Positions 15,456-23,940 of a stretch of 64,000 bases of DNA are shown here, piece after piece. A program made the translations under genes and the position numbers. The notes beneath the pieces were generated by a model. That model saw only the letters and a list, made by a program, of their open reading frames with translations, was not told the origin of the DNA and ran no database searches. Position 1 is the stretch's first letter. Each line of letters begins with the position of its first letter. The stretch lies in the NCBI GenBank assembly GCA_016125505.1, contig WGLP01000004.1:104192-168191 (forward strand), read 5' to 3'. Origin of the DNA: Gammaproteobacteria bacterium (GTDB lineage Bacteria; Pseudomonadota; Gammaproteobacteria; UBA6429; Thiohalophilaceae).

Positions 15456-17393
15456 TCAGGGTGACTTTTGATAATGCTTGCGCACTTTTTCCGTGATATC
15501 ACTGCTCAATTGCAGGCTCCGCAACAACGTCGGAATATTCTCCTGCAGGTTCAGATTCAAATGCACCGGTTTACCTGCCTGCCAGTCCGGGTTCTTGCCT
15601 TCCAGGTGGACCTGTAACTTGAGGTCACCCTTGGTGTGATAGTCACTGCGCACCTCCATGAGGTGATACTGAAAGTTACTCAGCGCATCCACGGCCACCT
15701 TTACGCCGGTATTCGATTGTGCCAGTGCCGCCACTTTGTCCGTCGGCGTATAGCGGATGACGCCGCCGGGGGCCTGCGCGTTCAATTTGCCATCCGTCAC
15801 GGCAACGCCTTCATGCGTGAGCGTGATCGGGATCTGCCCGTCCAGTCTGCCACTGCCCTCCAGTCCTTCCTGATGTTCCAGTCGCATAATTTCATTCAGA
15901 TCGAGTTGCTCAAACCGCACCAAAAAGGTATTACGCTTGCGGCTGAAATCGAGTACAAACGGTCCACTGTGTACCTTGCCACCCAGCAGGTCAGCCGTCA
16001 CGGTTTGGACGTTCACCACCGGTGGACTTGCCGCGGATTTCAATGAAATCCCGAATTGTGCCGCGATGTTCTGCACGGGAAAACCGACATCCACATTATC
16101 GACATGAAGCTTGACCGGCTGGCTGGTCGCAATCGCTTTGTCCATTGCCGCGGTAACATCTCCCTTTAGTCCTTTGAAGGTAATCTTGTTGTAGCGACCG
16201 CCCAACTGGTCCAGCGTCAGTCCCAGTTTTGCTGTCAGCACCTTATCCCAGGCCAGCTGAACGCCAGCTGAAACACGACCGGCATTGACGTCGAAGGGAT
16301 AAGGCCAGTCGGGTAACAATTGACTCAGGATAAAACCGCTTTCGCTGAAACTCACCGGCGTCAATTTCAGATCGGCACGCGCCGTGTTTTTATCAAAATC
16401 ATACGTGCCTTCACCCTGAACCGTGACGGCCTGTGCGGCGGCAGCCAAGGTCATGCGTAGCAATGCCTTTGATGGTTCAGCCCGGTATGTGGCATTGAAC
16501 TGGGTAGCCGGCAATTCCCGGGATGTCCAGCGCCCGCGCAGATCATTGATTGCCGCATTGCCGTCGATTGCCCACTCCGTACCCTGCAATTGTGCATGCC
16601 ATTGCGATGTCAGTTCGCCATGGGTAATGGCAAGCGCCTGCAGCGGCGCAAACCACGGCAGCAGAAATGTTGTGAGCGGCGACAGCTGTGCCTGCAACTC
16701 GCCATTGATCTGCAGCGGTTCACCCGGCTGCACCGAGGTCACTGCCACGTTCACTAACGGTGTCGTTGTGTTGTTACTCGCGCGCGATATATGCAGCTGC
16801 GTTTCACCGCTTTGTTTTGCCTGTAGTTGAAACGCAATCGATGCCGGCGGTGATGACAGATGGATATCGCCCTGAACATCCAGTTGCCCATCCAGCAAAT
16901 GCAGATGCGATTGCAAGGTATAGATCGTGTCTTTTGCCGGCTGCCAGCGAGCGTTTATCTCGTCCACGTTAAGCTCGTGTATGGGCAGTTGTGTCAACCA
17001 TTGCCCCGTGAACAGCGCCGCCGGCGGCGCACTCGCCGCTGCCCGCTCCACAAATGGTGCCGGGGATGTCGGCATTGCCTGAACTTCGGCAAGAGGCACA
17101 TGCACGCGCTCGACTCGACCAGTGATCAGATCTGTAAGGCCATAACGAATATCGACATCCGGGATTTTTACACTGAGGTGATTACCACCGGCTGCCGTGG
17201 TGAAGGCAATGGCATGCAGTTGAAGGCCGTGCCAGTTCGGATAATCGAGACGCAGCGCAATATCGCGCAGGCCCTGCGCCGCCAAGTGTTGTCGAATCAC
17301 CGTGGTCAACAGCCAGGGCGAAACGGCATACGCGAGACCCAGCACGATCAGGATCACCGACAGCACTACGAGTAGTCGATTACGTCGTGACAA
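15456..17393 (-). CDS. ydbH: YdbH family AsmA-like intermembrane lipid-transport protein
   Basis: 645 residues, shorter than E. coli YdbH (about 880). One N-terminal transmembrane helix (LLVVLSVILIVLGLAYAVSP) is followed by a long periplasmic beta-rich region with alternating hydrophobic residues, typical of AsmA/TamB-like groove proteins. The C-terminal part includes RFEQLDLNEIMRLEHQEGLE and GSGRLDGQIPITL, a YdbH signature (in this family the segment reads D-L-x-x-I-L-x-L-E-x-x-x-G-L-x-G-x-G). The protein is expected to bridge the periplasm from the inner membrane. It heads the ydbH-ynbE-ydbL operon; no regulatory element could be identified in the 196 bp upstream. Confidence 0.9.
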   Translation of the reverse strand: MSRRNRLLVVLSVILIVLGLAYAVSPWLLTTVIRQHLAAQGLRDIALRLDYPNWHGLQLHAIAFTTAAGGNHLSVKIPDVDIRYGLTDLITGRVERVHVPLAEVQAMPTSPAPFVERAAASAPPAALFTGQWLTQLPIHELNVDEINARWQPAKDTIYTLQSHLHLLDGQLDVQGDIHLSSPPASIAFQLQAKQSGETQLHISRASNNTTTPLVNVAVTSVQPGEPLQINGELQAQLSPLTTFLLPWFAPLQALAITHGELTSQWHAQLQGTEWAIDGNAAINDLRGRWTSRELPATQFNATYRAEPSKALLRMTLAAAAQAVTVQGEGTYDFDKNTARADLKLTPVSFSESGFILSQLLPDWPYPFDVNAGRVSAGVQLAWDKVLTAKLGLTLDQLGGRYNKITFKGLKGDVTAAMDKAIATSQPVKLHVDNVDVGFPVQNIAAQFGISLKSAASPPVVNVQTVTADLLGGKVHSGPFVLDFSRKRNTFLVRFEQLDLNEIMRLEHQEGLEGSGRLDGQIPITLTHEGVAVTDGKLNAQAPGGVIRYTPTDKVAALAQSNTGVKVAVDALSNFQYHLMEVRSDYHTKGDLKLQVHLEGKNPDWQAGKPVHLNLNLQENIPTLLRSLQLSSDITEKVRKHYQKSP

Positions 17394-17461
17394 ACCTGCT
17401 TCCTCTGCAATTTATATCGTGTACTGCACCTAATAGCTATCCCTGTGGATCTTAGATGCGG

Positions 17462-17555
17462 GGTATCCTGTCATTCCGAGACTCGCGGTAAATACATCCC
17501 TGTACGCTCATATGCCGCATCCCTGCGGCATATGGTCCCGTAACGACAGGATACC
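17462..17555. repeat. Nested inverted repeats between ydbH and the NUDIX gene
   Basis: The outer pair is GGTATCCTGTC (17462-17472) and GACAGGATACC (17545-17555), 11 bp perfect. Inside is a second perfect 11-bp hairpin, CATATGCCGCA (17509-17519) with TGCGGCATATG (17524-17534) and a 4-nt loop. Neither is followed by a U-tract. The 94-bp unit could be a small non-autonomous element or a structured RNA; no other copy is visible in the window. Confidence 0.75.
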
Positions 17556-17589
17556 TTGCCAGAAGCAATGTATGTTTAAGAACGCTTTC

Positions 17590-18066
17590 TTATTTTTCGC
17601 TTCCAGTCTTGGCCAGATGTTCCAACAGACGATCCAGAAATGCCGCCTGGCCTTCATAGATTTTCTGGCGCGCCATCGCCAGGGAAAACCACGCGCCCCT
17701 GTCCACCTCCGGATACTCGCGCAGCTTACCCGAACCGCGTGGCCATTCCAGTGTAAACGTATTGCTGTGCAGATCCACCGGATCCAGATCCATTGGCAGC
17801 GCCCAGGCATGCACAATTTTTCCGGAACGCTGCTTGAGCTGTCCCAGTTCGACACACTCACCGTTGGCGACAAACCCCGTTTCTTCATTGAACTCGCGGC
17901 GCGCGGCGGCCAGCGGGTCTTCCCCGGTTTCGATCAAGCCCTTCGGTATCGACCAGGCGCCGTCATCACGCTTCGCCCAGAACGGCCCGCCCGGATGCAC
18001 CAGAAACACCTCGAGTCCCTGTTCCCGATCGCGGTAACACAATATGCCGGCGCTATGTACATTCAT
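17590..18066 (-). CDS. NUDIX hydrolase
   Basis: About 158 residues from ATG 18066; an upstream TTG at 18087 is possible but unlikely. The Nudix box reads GLIETGEDPLAAARREF-NEETGF, matching G-x5-E-x7-REUxEExGU in full. The N-terminus (SAGILCYRD) and the fragment FLVHPGGPFWAKRDDGAWSIPKG are typical of the subgroup of NUDIX proteins that hydrolyse nucleoside-diphosphate-linked compounds, but the substrate is unknown. No signal peptide. It lies downstream of hipA on the same strand with a 26-bp gap, so it may be co-transcribed. Confidence 0.9.
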   Translation of the reverse strand: MNVHSAGILCYRDREQGLEVFLVHPGGPFWAKRDDGAWSIPKGLIETGEDPLAAARREFNEETGFVANGECVELGQLKQRSGKIVHAWALPMDLDPVDLHSNTFTLEWPRGSGKLREYPEVDRGAWFSLAMARQKIYEGQAAFLDRLLEHLAKTGSEK

Positions 18067-18092
18067 GCGATGATTCTGATTCAGCAAAAAAT

Positions 18093-19454
18093 TTATTTGC
18101 TATGCCTTTGTAACAGGCTGCGCTCCTTATTCACGATGTCCTGGAGTTGCTGTCGTTGCCGTACTGGCACGCGCGTCAGCGCCATCACCTGCTCCGCATA
18201 GGTCGTGGTTGCGTGCAAGGACTCGTCAATACAGTGTTGCGTCTGCTTTGGCGATAGACCAAAGCGTTTACCCAAGACAACGAAATAATCACCGTGATCC
18301 TGGTAGCCGCTGGGATCAAATGGAATCGCACTGACCAGATTGTGCCGCGGCCAGGCCCGCATGGGTGACGGGTCGTATACCGGCGCCAGACGGCAATCCT
18401 GGATCCCGCCCAGCAGCGCCAAGTTATCCAGATGCAGGTCGCCATTGCCGGTGAGCAGCGCCATCAGGATACGGCGATAGACCTGTTCGCCGGTATCGGC
18501 GGGCAAGGTCACGACCTCGGCCAAACGTCCAAGGACATCACCCAGCTCTTCCAGCAAAATATCGCCGGTCTCGCGAAAGTGATGATCGCCGGTGGCGATC
18601 ACCGAGAACAGCGACTCCATCGGCAGCGGTCTCCCGTCGACACGATCAAAGCGTTCCACCGCCAGAAAGTGTAATTCATCATCATCGAAACGATGATACG
18701 CAGGCACAGTAAAACCCGCCGCACGATGCACATCCAGACACAGGGCCTCCAGATCGAGCAGACCGTGGTATTCGGGCGGCTCCACTTTTAATACCACGTC
18801 GCGTTTACCCTGGGTGCCCGGCGGATAAAACCCGGTGGCAGGCTGTGCCGAATCGATGGCGACCAACAGCTTCGGGATCATCCCCCCCACCGAGGGTGTG
18901 GGCCCCAGTGTCTGTTCCACCAGTTGCGGATCGAAATCGACGTTTTCGTCCAGCACGTTGTGCTTGAGCATGCGCCACAATTCGGAACGGTCGGTGTGGG
19001 TTACCGCGACATGTTCTCCGTTGCCGTGCATGGCATGGCGATACCAGGCCTCCGCGGCGAGGTCGCCTTCGAAGACATCGATATGACCGATGCCGCCGTG
19101 TCCGCCCATCAACAACAGCAGCCACTCGGTGTCGATGCCCGGCGGCGGTTCCTTGCCCAGGCGGGCGCGCAGCAGGTCCAGGTAATGCCGGCGCTGCAGG
19201 TTACGCGGATTATTGCCGGGGATCAGCGCCAACAAGCGGGGGAATACCGGGATGCGCTCGCTGATGGGATACGTCACGCTATCGCCGCCCCAGATTGCGC
19301 CATCCCCCAACAGGCAGAAACCGGGCTGGCCCGAAGCCAGATAGTCCTGGGTGTAGGTGAAGCTGGCGCGGTCGTCGGTCAGGACCAGATCGCCCATTTT
19401 CTGGGGCAGCCCCGTCAGCCGGGTCCAGATCACCGCATGCTGGTGGCGCGCCAT
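18093..19454 (-). CDS. hipA: HipA-family serine/threonine kinase toxin
   Basis: 453 residues. The N-terminal HipA segment starts ARHQHAVIWTRLTG. The glycine-rich loop is SVGGMIPKLLVAID around residue 195; the ATP-binding Lys is in DVVLKVEPPEYHGL; the catalytic loop is TGNGDLHLDNLALL, with the metal-binding region APVYDPSPM. In E. coli, HipA phosphorylates glutamyl-tRNA synthetase and triggers a stringent-like arrest; the target here may differ. It begins directly after the stop of the HipB-like antitoxin gene, the canonical antitoxin-toxin order. Both are likely transcribed from the operator region at 19739-19805. Confidence 0.92.
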   Translation of the reverse strand: MARHQHAVIWTRLTGLPQKMGDLVLTDDRASFTYTQDYLASGQPGFCLLGDGAIWGGDSVTYPISERIPVFPRLLALIPGNNPRNLQRRHYLDLLRARLGKEPPPGIDTEWLLLLMGGHGGIGHIDVFEGDLAAEAWYRHAMHGNGEHVAVTHTDRSELWRMLKHNVLDENVDFDPQLVEQTLGPTPSVGGMIPKLLVAIDSAQPATGFYPPGTQGKRDVVLKVEPPEYHGLLDLEALCLDVHRAAGFTVPAYHRFDDDELHFLAVERFDRVDGRPLPMESLFSVIATGDHHFRETGDILLEELGDVLGRLAEVVTLPADTGEQVYRRILMALLTGNGDLHLDNLALLGGIQDCRLAPVYDPSPMRAWPRHNLVSAIPFDPSGYQDHGDYFVVLGKRFGLSPKQTQHCIDESLHATTTYAEQVMALTRVPVRQRQQLQDIVNKERSLLQRHSK

Positions 19455-19739
19455 TTACTTGTCCTTCGCCCCGGCTGTCCTCCGGGTACCGAAAAAGGTG
19501 CCGGTCTTGATTGCCTCGGCCGCGCGCTGCGGTGCGGACCGGGGCACCAGGGTCAGTTCCAGATTTAGTTGGGCAGCTAACTCAGCCAGGGTGGAGGCAC
19601 GCATGTCGCCGCGGGTCTTGGCCTTACTCAGGCCCACGGCACTTAAACCCACCTGCTCCGCCAGTTGCGCCTGGGACAGGCCCTGCGCCTTGGCAGTGTC
19701 GATGAGCTGCTGAATGAGCTGTTGGATTTGCTTAGACAT
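19455..19739 (-). CDS. hipB: HipB-like XRE-family antitoxin
   Basis: A 94-residue protein with a helix-turn-helix (about residues 12-55): AQGLSQAQLAEQVGLSAVGL then SKAKTRGDMRASTLAELA. It precedes hipA without a gap. HipB-type antitoxins bind HipA and repress their own operon through paired palindromes; two such palindromes lie right upstream, one overlapping the start codon. The C-terminal tail (GTFFGTRRTAGAKDK) is charged and probably flexible, as in HipB proteins. No other regulator gene is adjacent. Confidence 0.88.
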   Translation of the reverse strand: MSKQIQQLIQQLIDTAKAQGLSQAQLAEQVGLSAVGLSKAKTRGDMRASTLAELAAQLNLELTLVPRSAPQRAAEAIKTGTFFGTRRTAGAKDK

Positions 19740-19805
19740 TAAACTCTAGTTTAATTTAAGGCCGTTTACAGGCCTTAAGTATAGCAGAATTAAACTAAAG
19801 TTTAA
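19739..19805 (-). promoter_or_regulatory. Twin operators of the hipBA operon
   Basis: Two perfect 16-bp palindromes, TTAAACT-CT-AGTTTAA (19739-19754) and TTAAACT-AA-AGTTTAA (19790-19805), share both half-sites and differ only in the two central bases. Their centres are 51 bp apart, about five helical turns. Between them lies a further hairpin, TAAGGCC-GTTTACA-GGCCTTA. The proximal site touches the hipB start codon, consistent with autorepression. Confidence 0.8.
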
Positions 19806-19817
19806 GTTTGCGCGGGG

Positions 19818-20540
19818 TTATTCCTGAATTTCGGCGTTGTGGTAGACGTCCTGCACGTCATCACAATCGTTCAACATCCCCAGGAATTTCTCGAATTGCT
19901 CGGCATCCTCGCCACTGATCGGACAGGTGCTTTGCGGGATGAAGGTGATCTCATCCACCTCGAACTCGATCTCACCCAGGAGTTCGGTCAGGGCAGTCTT
20001 AGCCTTGTTGTATTCCGTGGGTGGCACCAGCACCGTGATCATGCCGTCCTCGGATTCGACGTCGCTGACATCCACGTCCGCCTCGAGTAGGGCCTCCAGG
20101 ATCTTGTCCTCGTCCTCGCCCTTGAACACAAACACCGCACGGTGATCAAACATGTGGGCGACTGCTCCGGGGGCCCCGATCTTGGCCTTCACCTTGGTGA
20201 AACACAGGCGGACATCGTTGAAGGTACGGGTGTTGTTGTCGGTGAGGCAATCCACGATCACATTGCAACCGCCGGGGCCAAACCCTTCGTAGCGTGCCGG
20301 CACAAAGTCCTCGCCACCTGCCCCCTTGGCCTTGTCCAGGGCCTTGTCGATCACGTGGCCCGGGACCTGTTCCTTTTTCGCATTATCGATCAACCGGCGC
20401 AGGGCCAGGTTGCCGTTCGGGTCAACCCCGCCATTTTTGGCGCTGACATAAATTTCACGGCCGTACTTGGAGTAGACCTTGGTCTTGGCGGCCGCTGTTT
20501 TGGCCATGGAGACTTTGCGATTTTGATAGGCGCGACCCAT
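19818..20540 (-). CDS. YebC/PmpR/TACO1-family protein
   Basis: 240 residues. The N-terminus [20 protein letters not shown] and the later [18 protein letters not shown] are characteristic of one YebC subgroup; the body includes [20 protein letters not shown] and [17 protein letters not shown], both YebC signatures. Members act as DNA-binding regulators (PmpR) or, in recent work, as translation factors that relieve ribosome stalling on proline stretches; the two roles cannot be separated by sequence. It is encoded upstream of the hipBA operon on the same strand, with the hipBA operators between them. Confidence 0.93.
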   Translation of the reverse strand: MGRAYQNRKVSMAKTAAAKTKVYSKYGREIYVSAKNGGVDPNGNLALRRLIDNAKKEQVPGHVIDKALDKAKGAGGEDFVPARYEGFGPGGCNVIVDCLTDNNTRTFNDVRLCFTKVKAKIGAPGAVAHMFDHRAVFVFKGEDEDKILEALLEADVDVSDVESEDGMITVLVPPTEYNKAKTALTELLGEIEFEVDEITFIPQSTCPISGEDAEQFEKFLGMLNDCDDVQDVYHNAEIQE

Positions 20541-20640
20541 AAGATGTTCTCTCGCTCAGTGATACGGATAACCGGCGAGGATTTTACTAAAGCCATCCCG
20601 GTGCCGTCCAAGCAATCTTTAACAATCGAGCGCTGAATAT

Positions 20641-21705
20641 TTATTGTTTCGCGCGTTCGTACTGTACCGGCCAGGGCACATCCGTGTGCAGGGCGCGGGC
20701 GGCATGCAAGGGCCAGTAAGGATCGCGTAACAATTCACGCGCAAGAAATACCGCATCCGCCTGACCCGTGCGCAGGATATGCTCGGCCTGTTGCGGCGAG
20801 GTAATCAGGCCTACCGCACCCGTCGCAATACCGACCTCGCGACGAATACGCTCGGCAAAGGGCGTTTGAAAACCCGGTCCGGCGGGAATCACGGCATTCG
20901 GTACCACGCCGCCAGTGGAGCAATCGATCAGGTCCATGCCGATGTCCTTCAGGTGACGGCTCAATTCCACGGATTGCTCCAGATCCCAGCCACCCTCCAC
21001 CCAATCGGTGGCGGAGATGCGTACCAGCAGGGGCAGGTTTGCCGGCCACTCCTGCCGCACCGCCGTGGCCACGCGTAACGGTAAACGCATGCGGTTCTCC
21101 AGACTACCGCCGTAATCGTCTTCGCGCTGATTGGCCAGCGGTGACAGGAATTCATGCAGGAGATAACCATGGGCCATATGGATCTCGATACATTCAAACC
21201 CGGCGGCGCGTGCCCGCTGCGCCGCCGCGACAAAGGCGGCAATGACATCGTCCAGTTCCGAGAGTGACAATTCGCTCGGCGGTGGAAAATTCCCGGCAAA
21301 GGGGATTGCACTGGGTGCCAGCGTCACCCAGCCGCCGGCGTCAAGTCCGACCGGACCGCCGCCGCGCCAGGGCACATCCGTGCTGGCCTTGCGCCCGGCA
21401 TGCGCGAGTTGCATGGCGGGCACCGCGCCGTGTTCGCGAATAAACCGGGTAATGCGCACAAACGCCTCGGCGTGCGCATCTGACCAGATGCCGGAATCGG
21501 CAGAAGAGATCCGCCCTTCCGGTGTCACCGCCGTCGCCTCCACCATCACCATCCCAGCACCGCCCACCGCGCGGCTACCCAGGTGTACCAGATGCCAGTC
21601 GGTTGGCATGCCATTGAGACTGGAGTACTGACACATGGGTGACACAAAGACGCGATTGCGAAAAGTGATATCGCCGATGCTTAACGGGGTAAAAAGCTGG
21701 CTCAT
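20641..21705 (-). CDS. NADH:flavin oxidoreductase, old yellow enzyme family (YqjM/NamA-like)
   Basis: 354 residues forming one TIM-barrel flavoenzyme. The N-terminus is FTPLSIGDITFRNRVFVSPM with CQYSS, the YqjM-type cysteine segment that tunes FMN. The active-site region is QLAHAGRKAS, and substrate-binding H-x-x-H appears as EIHMAHGYLLHEFLSP. The C-terminal FMN-phosphate loop is at GLITSPQQAEHIL and ADAVFLARELLRDPYWPL. Such enzymes reduce activated C=C bonds with NAD(P)H; the physiological substrate is unknown. A GGAG precedes the start by about 8 nt. The gene stands alone, with a terminator-like hairpin upstream at 21756. Confidence 0.92.
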   Translation of the reverse strand: MSQLFTPLSIGDITFRNRVFVSPMCQYSSLNGMPTDWHLVHLGSRAVGGAGMVMVEATAVTPEGRISSADSGIWSDAHAEAFVRITRFIREHGAVPAMQLAHAGRKASTDVPWRGGGPVGLDAGGWVTLAPSAIPFAGNFPPPSELSLSELDDVIAAFVAAAQRARAAGFECIEIHMAHGYLLHEFLSPLANQREDDYGGSLENRMRLPLRVATAVRQEWPANLPLLVRISATDWVEGGWDLEQSVELSRHLKDIGMDLIDCSTGGVVPNAVIPAGPGFQTPFAERIRREVGIATGAVGLITSPQQAEHILRTGQADAVFLARELLRDPYWPLHAARALHTDVPWPVQYERAKQ

Positions 21706-21755
21706 GGTGGTAGCTCCATTGACGGAAATGTTTCTTCAGACAATGAAGATACTAA

Positions 21756-21774
21756 AGCATTCCATCGGAATGCT
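21756..21774 (-). terminator. Probable terminator downstream of the GAF-GGDEF-EAL gene
   Basis: AGCATTCC-ATC-GGAATGCT is a perfect 8-bp stem with a 3-nt loop. On the minus strand it is followed by TTTAG rather than a long T-run, so termination would be weak. It lies 13 bp after the stop codon of the gene at 21787. Confidence 0.5.
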
Positions 21775-21786
21775 GGTGACAATAAT

Positions 21787-23682
21787 TCATCCATTGTTGC
21801 CGGATGCGCTGTTCCAGGATGCAGCCCACCGAAAACTGTATGTAATTAATTCGTGCCGCTTGTGCTGCCACTCGTCAAGCCAGGATTGCAATTGCAACAA
21901 CGGCATCGGCGGTGCAATAAAATAACCCTGTACGTTAAAGCAACCCACCTCACGCAAAGCCTGGATCTGCGCATGACTCTCCACGCCTTCGGCAACGCAA
22001 TCCAGCTCAAATATATTCGCCAGGCCAATGACGGACTGCACCAGCGCCAGGTCCTCCTTCACAGTCAGCATGGCGTCGACAAAACTGCGATCGATTTTCA
22101 GCACCGTCACGGAGAGCTTGCGTAAATAGGCAATGGAGGCGTAGCCGGTGCCAAAGTCGTCCAGCGCGCAACCCACGCCCAGCTTTCGGCATTCATCGAT
22201 AATCCCCGCCGCATGATCGAGATCGCTGACGGCCAGGGATTCGACAATCTCCAGGCGCAGGCGTGTGGGATCCACTTCCGGATATCTTGCCAGCAGCATA
22301 CGCAGTTGTTCGGTAAAACCGGGCAGTTCGAAGCGGCGTGCACTGATATTGATGCTCAGGGTCCAGCACTTACCCTGCGCCTGCCATTGCGCCAGTTGCA
22401 GAATTGCCGCTTCCAGTACCCAGGCATCGATCTCGGTGATCAGGTTAGTCTGCTCGGCAACCGCAATAAAGGCTGCCGGCGCCAATAATCCCTGAGCCGG
22501 ATGTTGCCAGCGGATCAGGGCCTCGAATGCCAGCACCTCGCCATTACGGCTATCCACGATGGGCTGGAAAAACAAACGGAACTCATTGGCCTCCAGACCG
22601 CGCTGGATATCCTGCTCGGCGGCCTCCAGCTCGTGCTGTTTCTGTTCGAGCATTCTGTCGAAATAACAATACTGGTTGCCACCGCGACGCTTGGCGATAT
22701 ACATCGCGCTGTCGGCATGTGCGATCAGGATGTCGGATGACGATTCATCCAGTGGATAGACCGTCGCGCCGAGACTGGTAGAGACATGTTCGGTACGGCC
22801 GTTGATGGTGACCCTGATTTTCAGCGCCGTGATAATCCGCAGAATGACGCGATTAATCTCCGACAGGTTACGGGCGCACGGCAATACCACCACAAACTCG
22901 TCTCCCCCCAGGCGAACGATGGTGTCGCTGCGGCGAACCACATCGCGCAAACGATTGGCCACTTCCTGTAACAGGCGATCACCCGCGGCGTGTCCCATGC
23001 GATCGTTGATGCGTTTGAAACCATCGATATCCATCACCAACACCGCCACCAATCTTTCCTGACGCTGTGCGGATACCACCGCATGGGACAGACATTCCGC
23101 CAGCATGGCGCGATTACCCAAGCCGGTGAGTTCATCGTGTTGCGCCTGGCGCAGCAATTCATTGGCAAGCTGCTGGCGGTGAAACGCAGCGCCGATCATA
23201 TTCGCCAGCAACTGGGCCAGTTGCATTTTGTCGTCGTCGATAACCGCCGGCCCCGGCGTAAAAAACCAGGAGATTGCCAGCACGCCGATGGCATGCTCTC
23301 CCGACAGCACGGGGATGATCATATTAGAGCGCAAACCGGCTTCGACATAACCGGCCATGGCATGCGGACTCGCGGAATAGTCAGCGTTGTACATACTGCG
23401 GCGCTGACGCATGGCGGCACCCGCCGTACCTTCGGAGATATCAAACCGGATATGCGTGAGTCTCGATTGCATTTGTGCCGGCACGCCAAGAAAGAAGCGA
23501 TAACACAGGGTATTATCATCTTCCAGCATGATCAGCGCCGCGCCGTCGGCGCCGATCAATTTCGCGGCAGCGCCGGCGGCACGTTCGAAGAACCGGGAAA
23601 AATCATGTTCGAGGACGATATCCGTCAGCATCTCGATGAATTCCGGAAAAGGGGCTCTTCCGAAGCCGGGTACGGACGTCAT
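21787..23682 (-). CDS. GAF-GGDEF-EAL c-di-GMP protein
   Basis: 631 residues, soluble. A GAF domain spans about 20-170. The GGDEF domain (about 180-340) has intact RLGGDEFVVV (motif at 259-263) with an RxxD inhibitory site (RRSD) five residues before it. The EAL domain (about 355-610) has FEALIRWQHP (EAL at 387-389), DDFGTGYASIAYLRKL and LKIDRSFVDAML, all intact. Both cyclase and phosphodiesterase activities are therefore plausible, and the GAF domain may switch between them. The neighbouring minus-strand gene upstream is another GAF-GGDEF protein, but 258 bp separates them, so they may be independent units. Confidence 0.93.
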   Translation of the reverse strand: MTSVPGFGRAPFPEFIEMLTDIVLEHDFSRFFERAAGAAAKLIGADGAALIMLEDDNTLCYRFFLGVPAQMQSRLTHIRFDISEGTAGAAMRQRRSMYNADYSASPHAMAGYVEAGLRSNMIIPVLSGEHAIGVLAISWFFTPGPAVIDDDKMQLAQLLANMIGAAFHRQQLANELLRQAQHDELTGLGNRAMLAECLSHAVVSAQRQERLVAVLVMDIDGFKRINDRMGHAAGDRLLQEVANRLRDVVRRSDTIVRLGGDEFVVVLPCARNLSEINRVILRIITALKIRVTINGRTEHVSTSLGATVYPLDESSSDILIAHADSAMYIAKRRGGNQYCYFDRMLEQKQHELEAAEQDIQRGLEANEFRLFFQPIVDSRNGEVLAFEALIRWQHPAQGLLAPAAFIAVAEQTNLITEIDAWVLEAAILQLAQWQAQGKCWTLSINISARRFELPGFTEQLRMLLARYPEVDPTRLRLEIVESLAVSDLDHAAGIIDECRKLGVGCALDDFGTGYASIAYLRKLSVTVLKIDRSFVDAMLTVKEDLALVQSVIGLANIFELDCVAEGVESHAQIQALREVGCFNVQGYFIAPPMPLLQLQSWLDEWQHKRHELITYSFRWAASWNSASGNNG

Positions 23683-23940
23683 AGGGTTTCCTGAATTTCT
23701 TTAATTGGCATGTACACGGGAACATCAGTTCATCATTACGCATGCAAGCCATATACCAGTGATTTGCAAATATTTACATTGCATGATGGCCCTTGCGCAT
23801 CAGGGGCTTATTTGGCCGCGGTCATGTGTCGTCAAAGTCGTGACGCTATGCTGCAAGACTATTTTTGTGCAAACGTGATCATTTTGGGGCGCACAGAGTG
23901 GAAATGAAAATTTGCCGGGGTCGGCAGACTGCCGAGGGTT

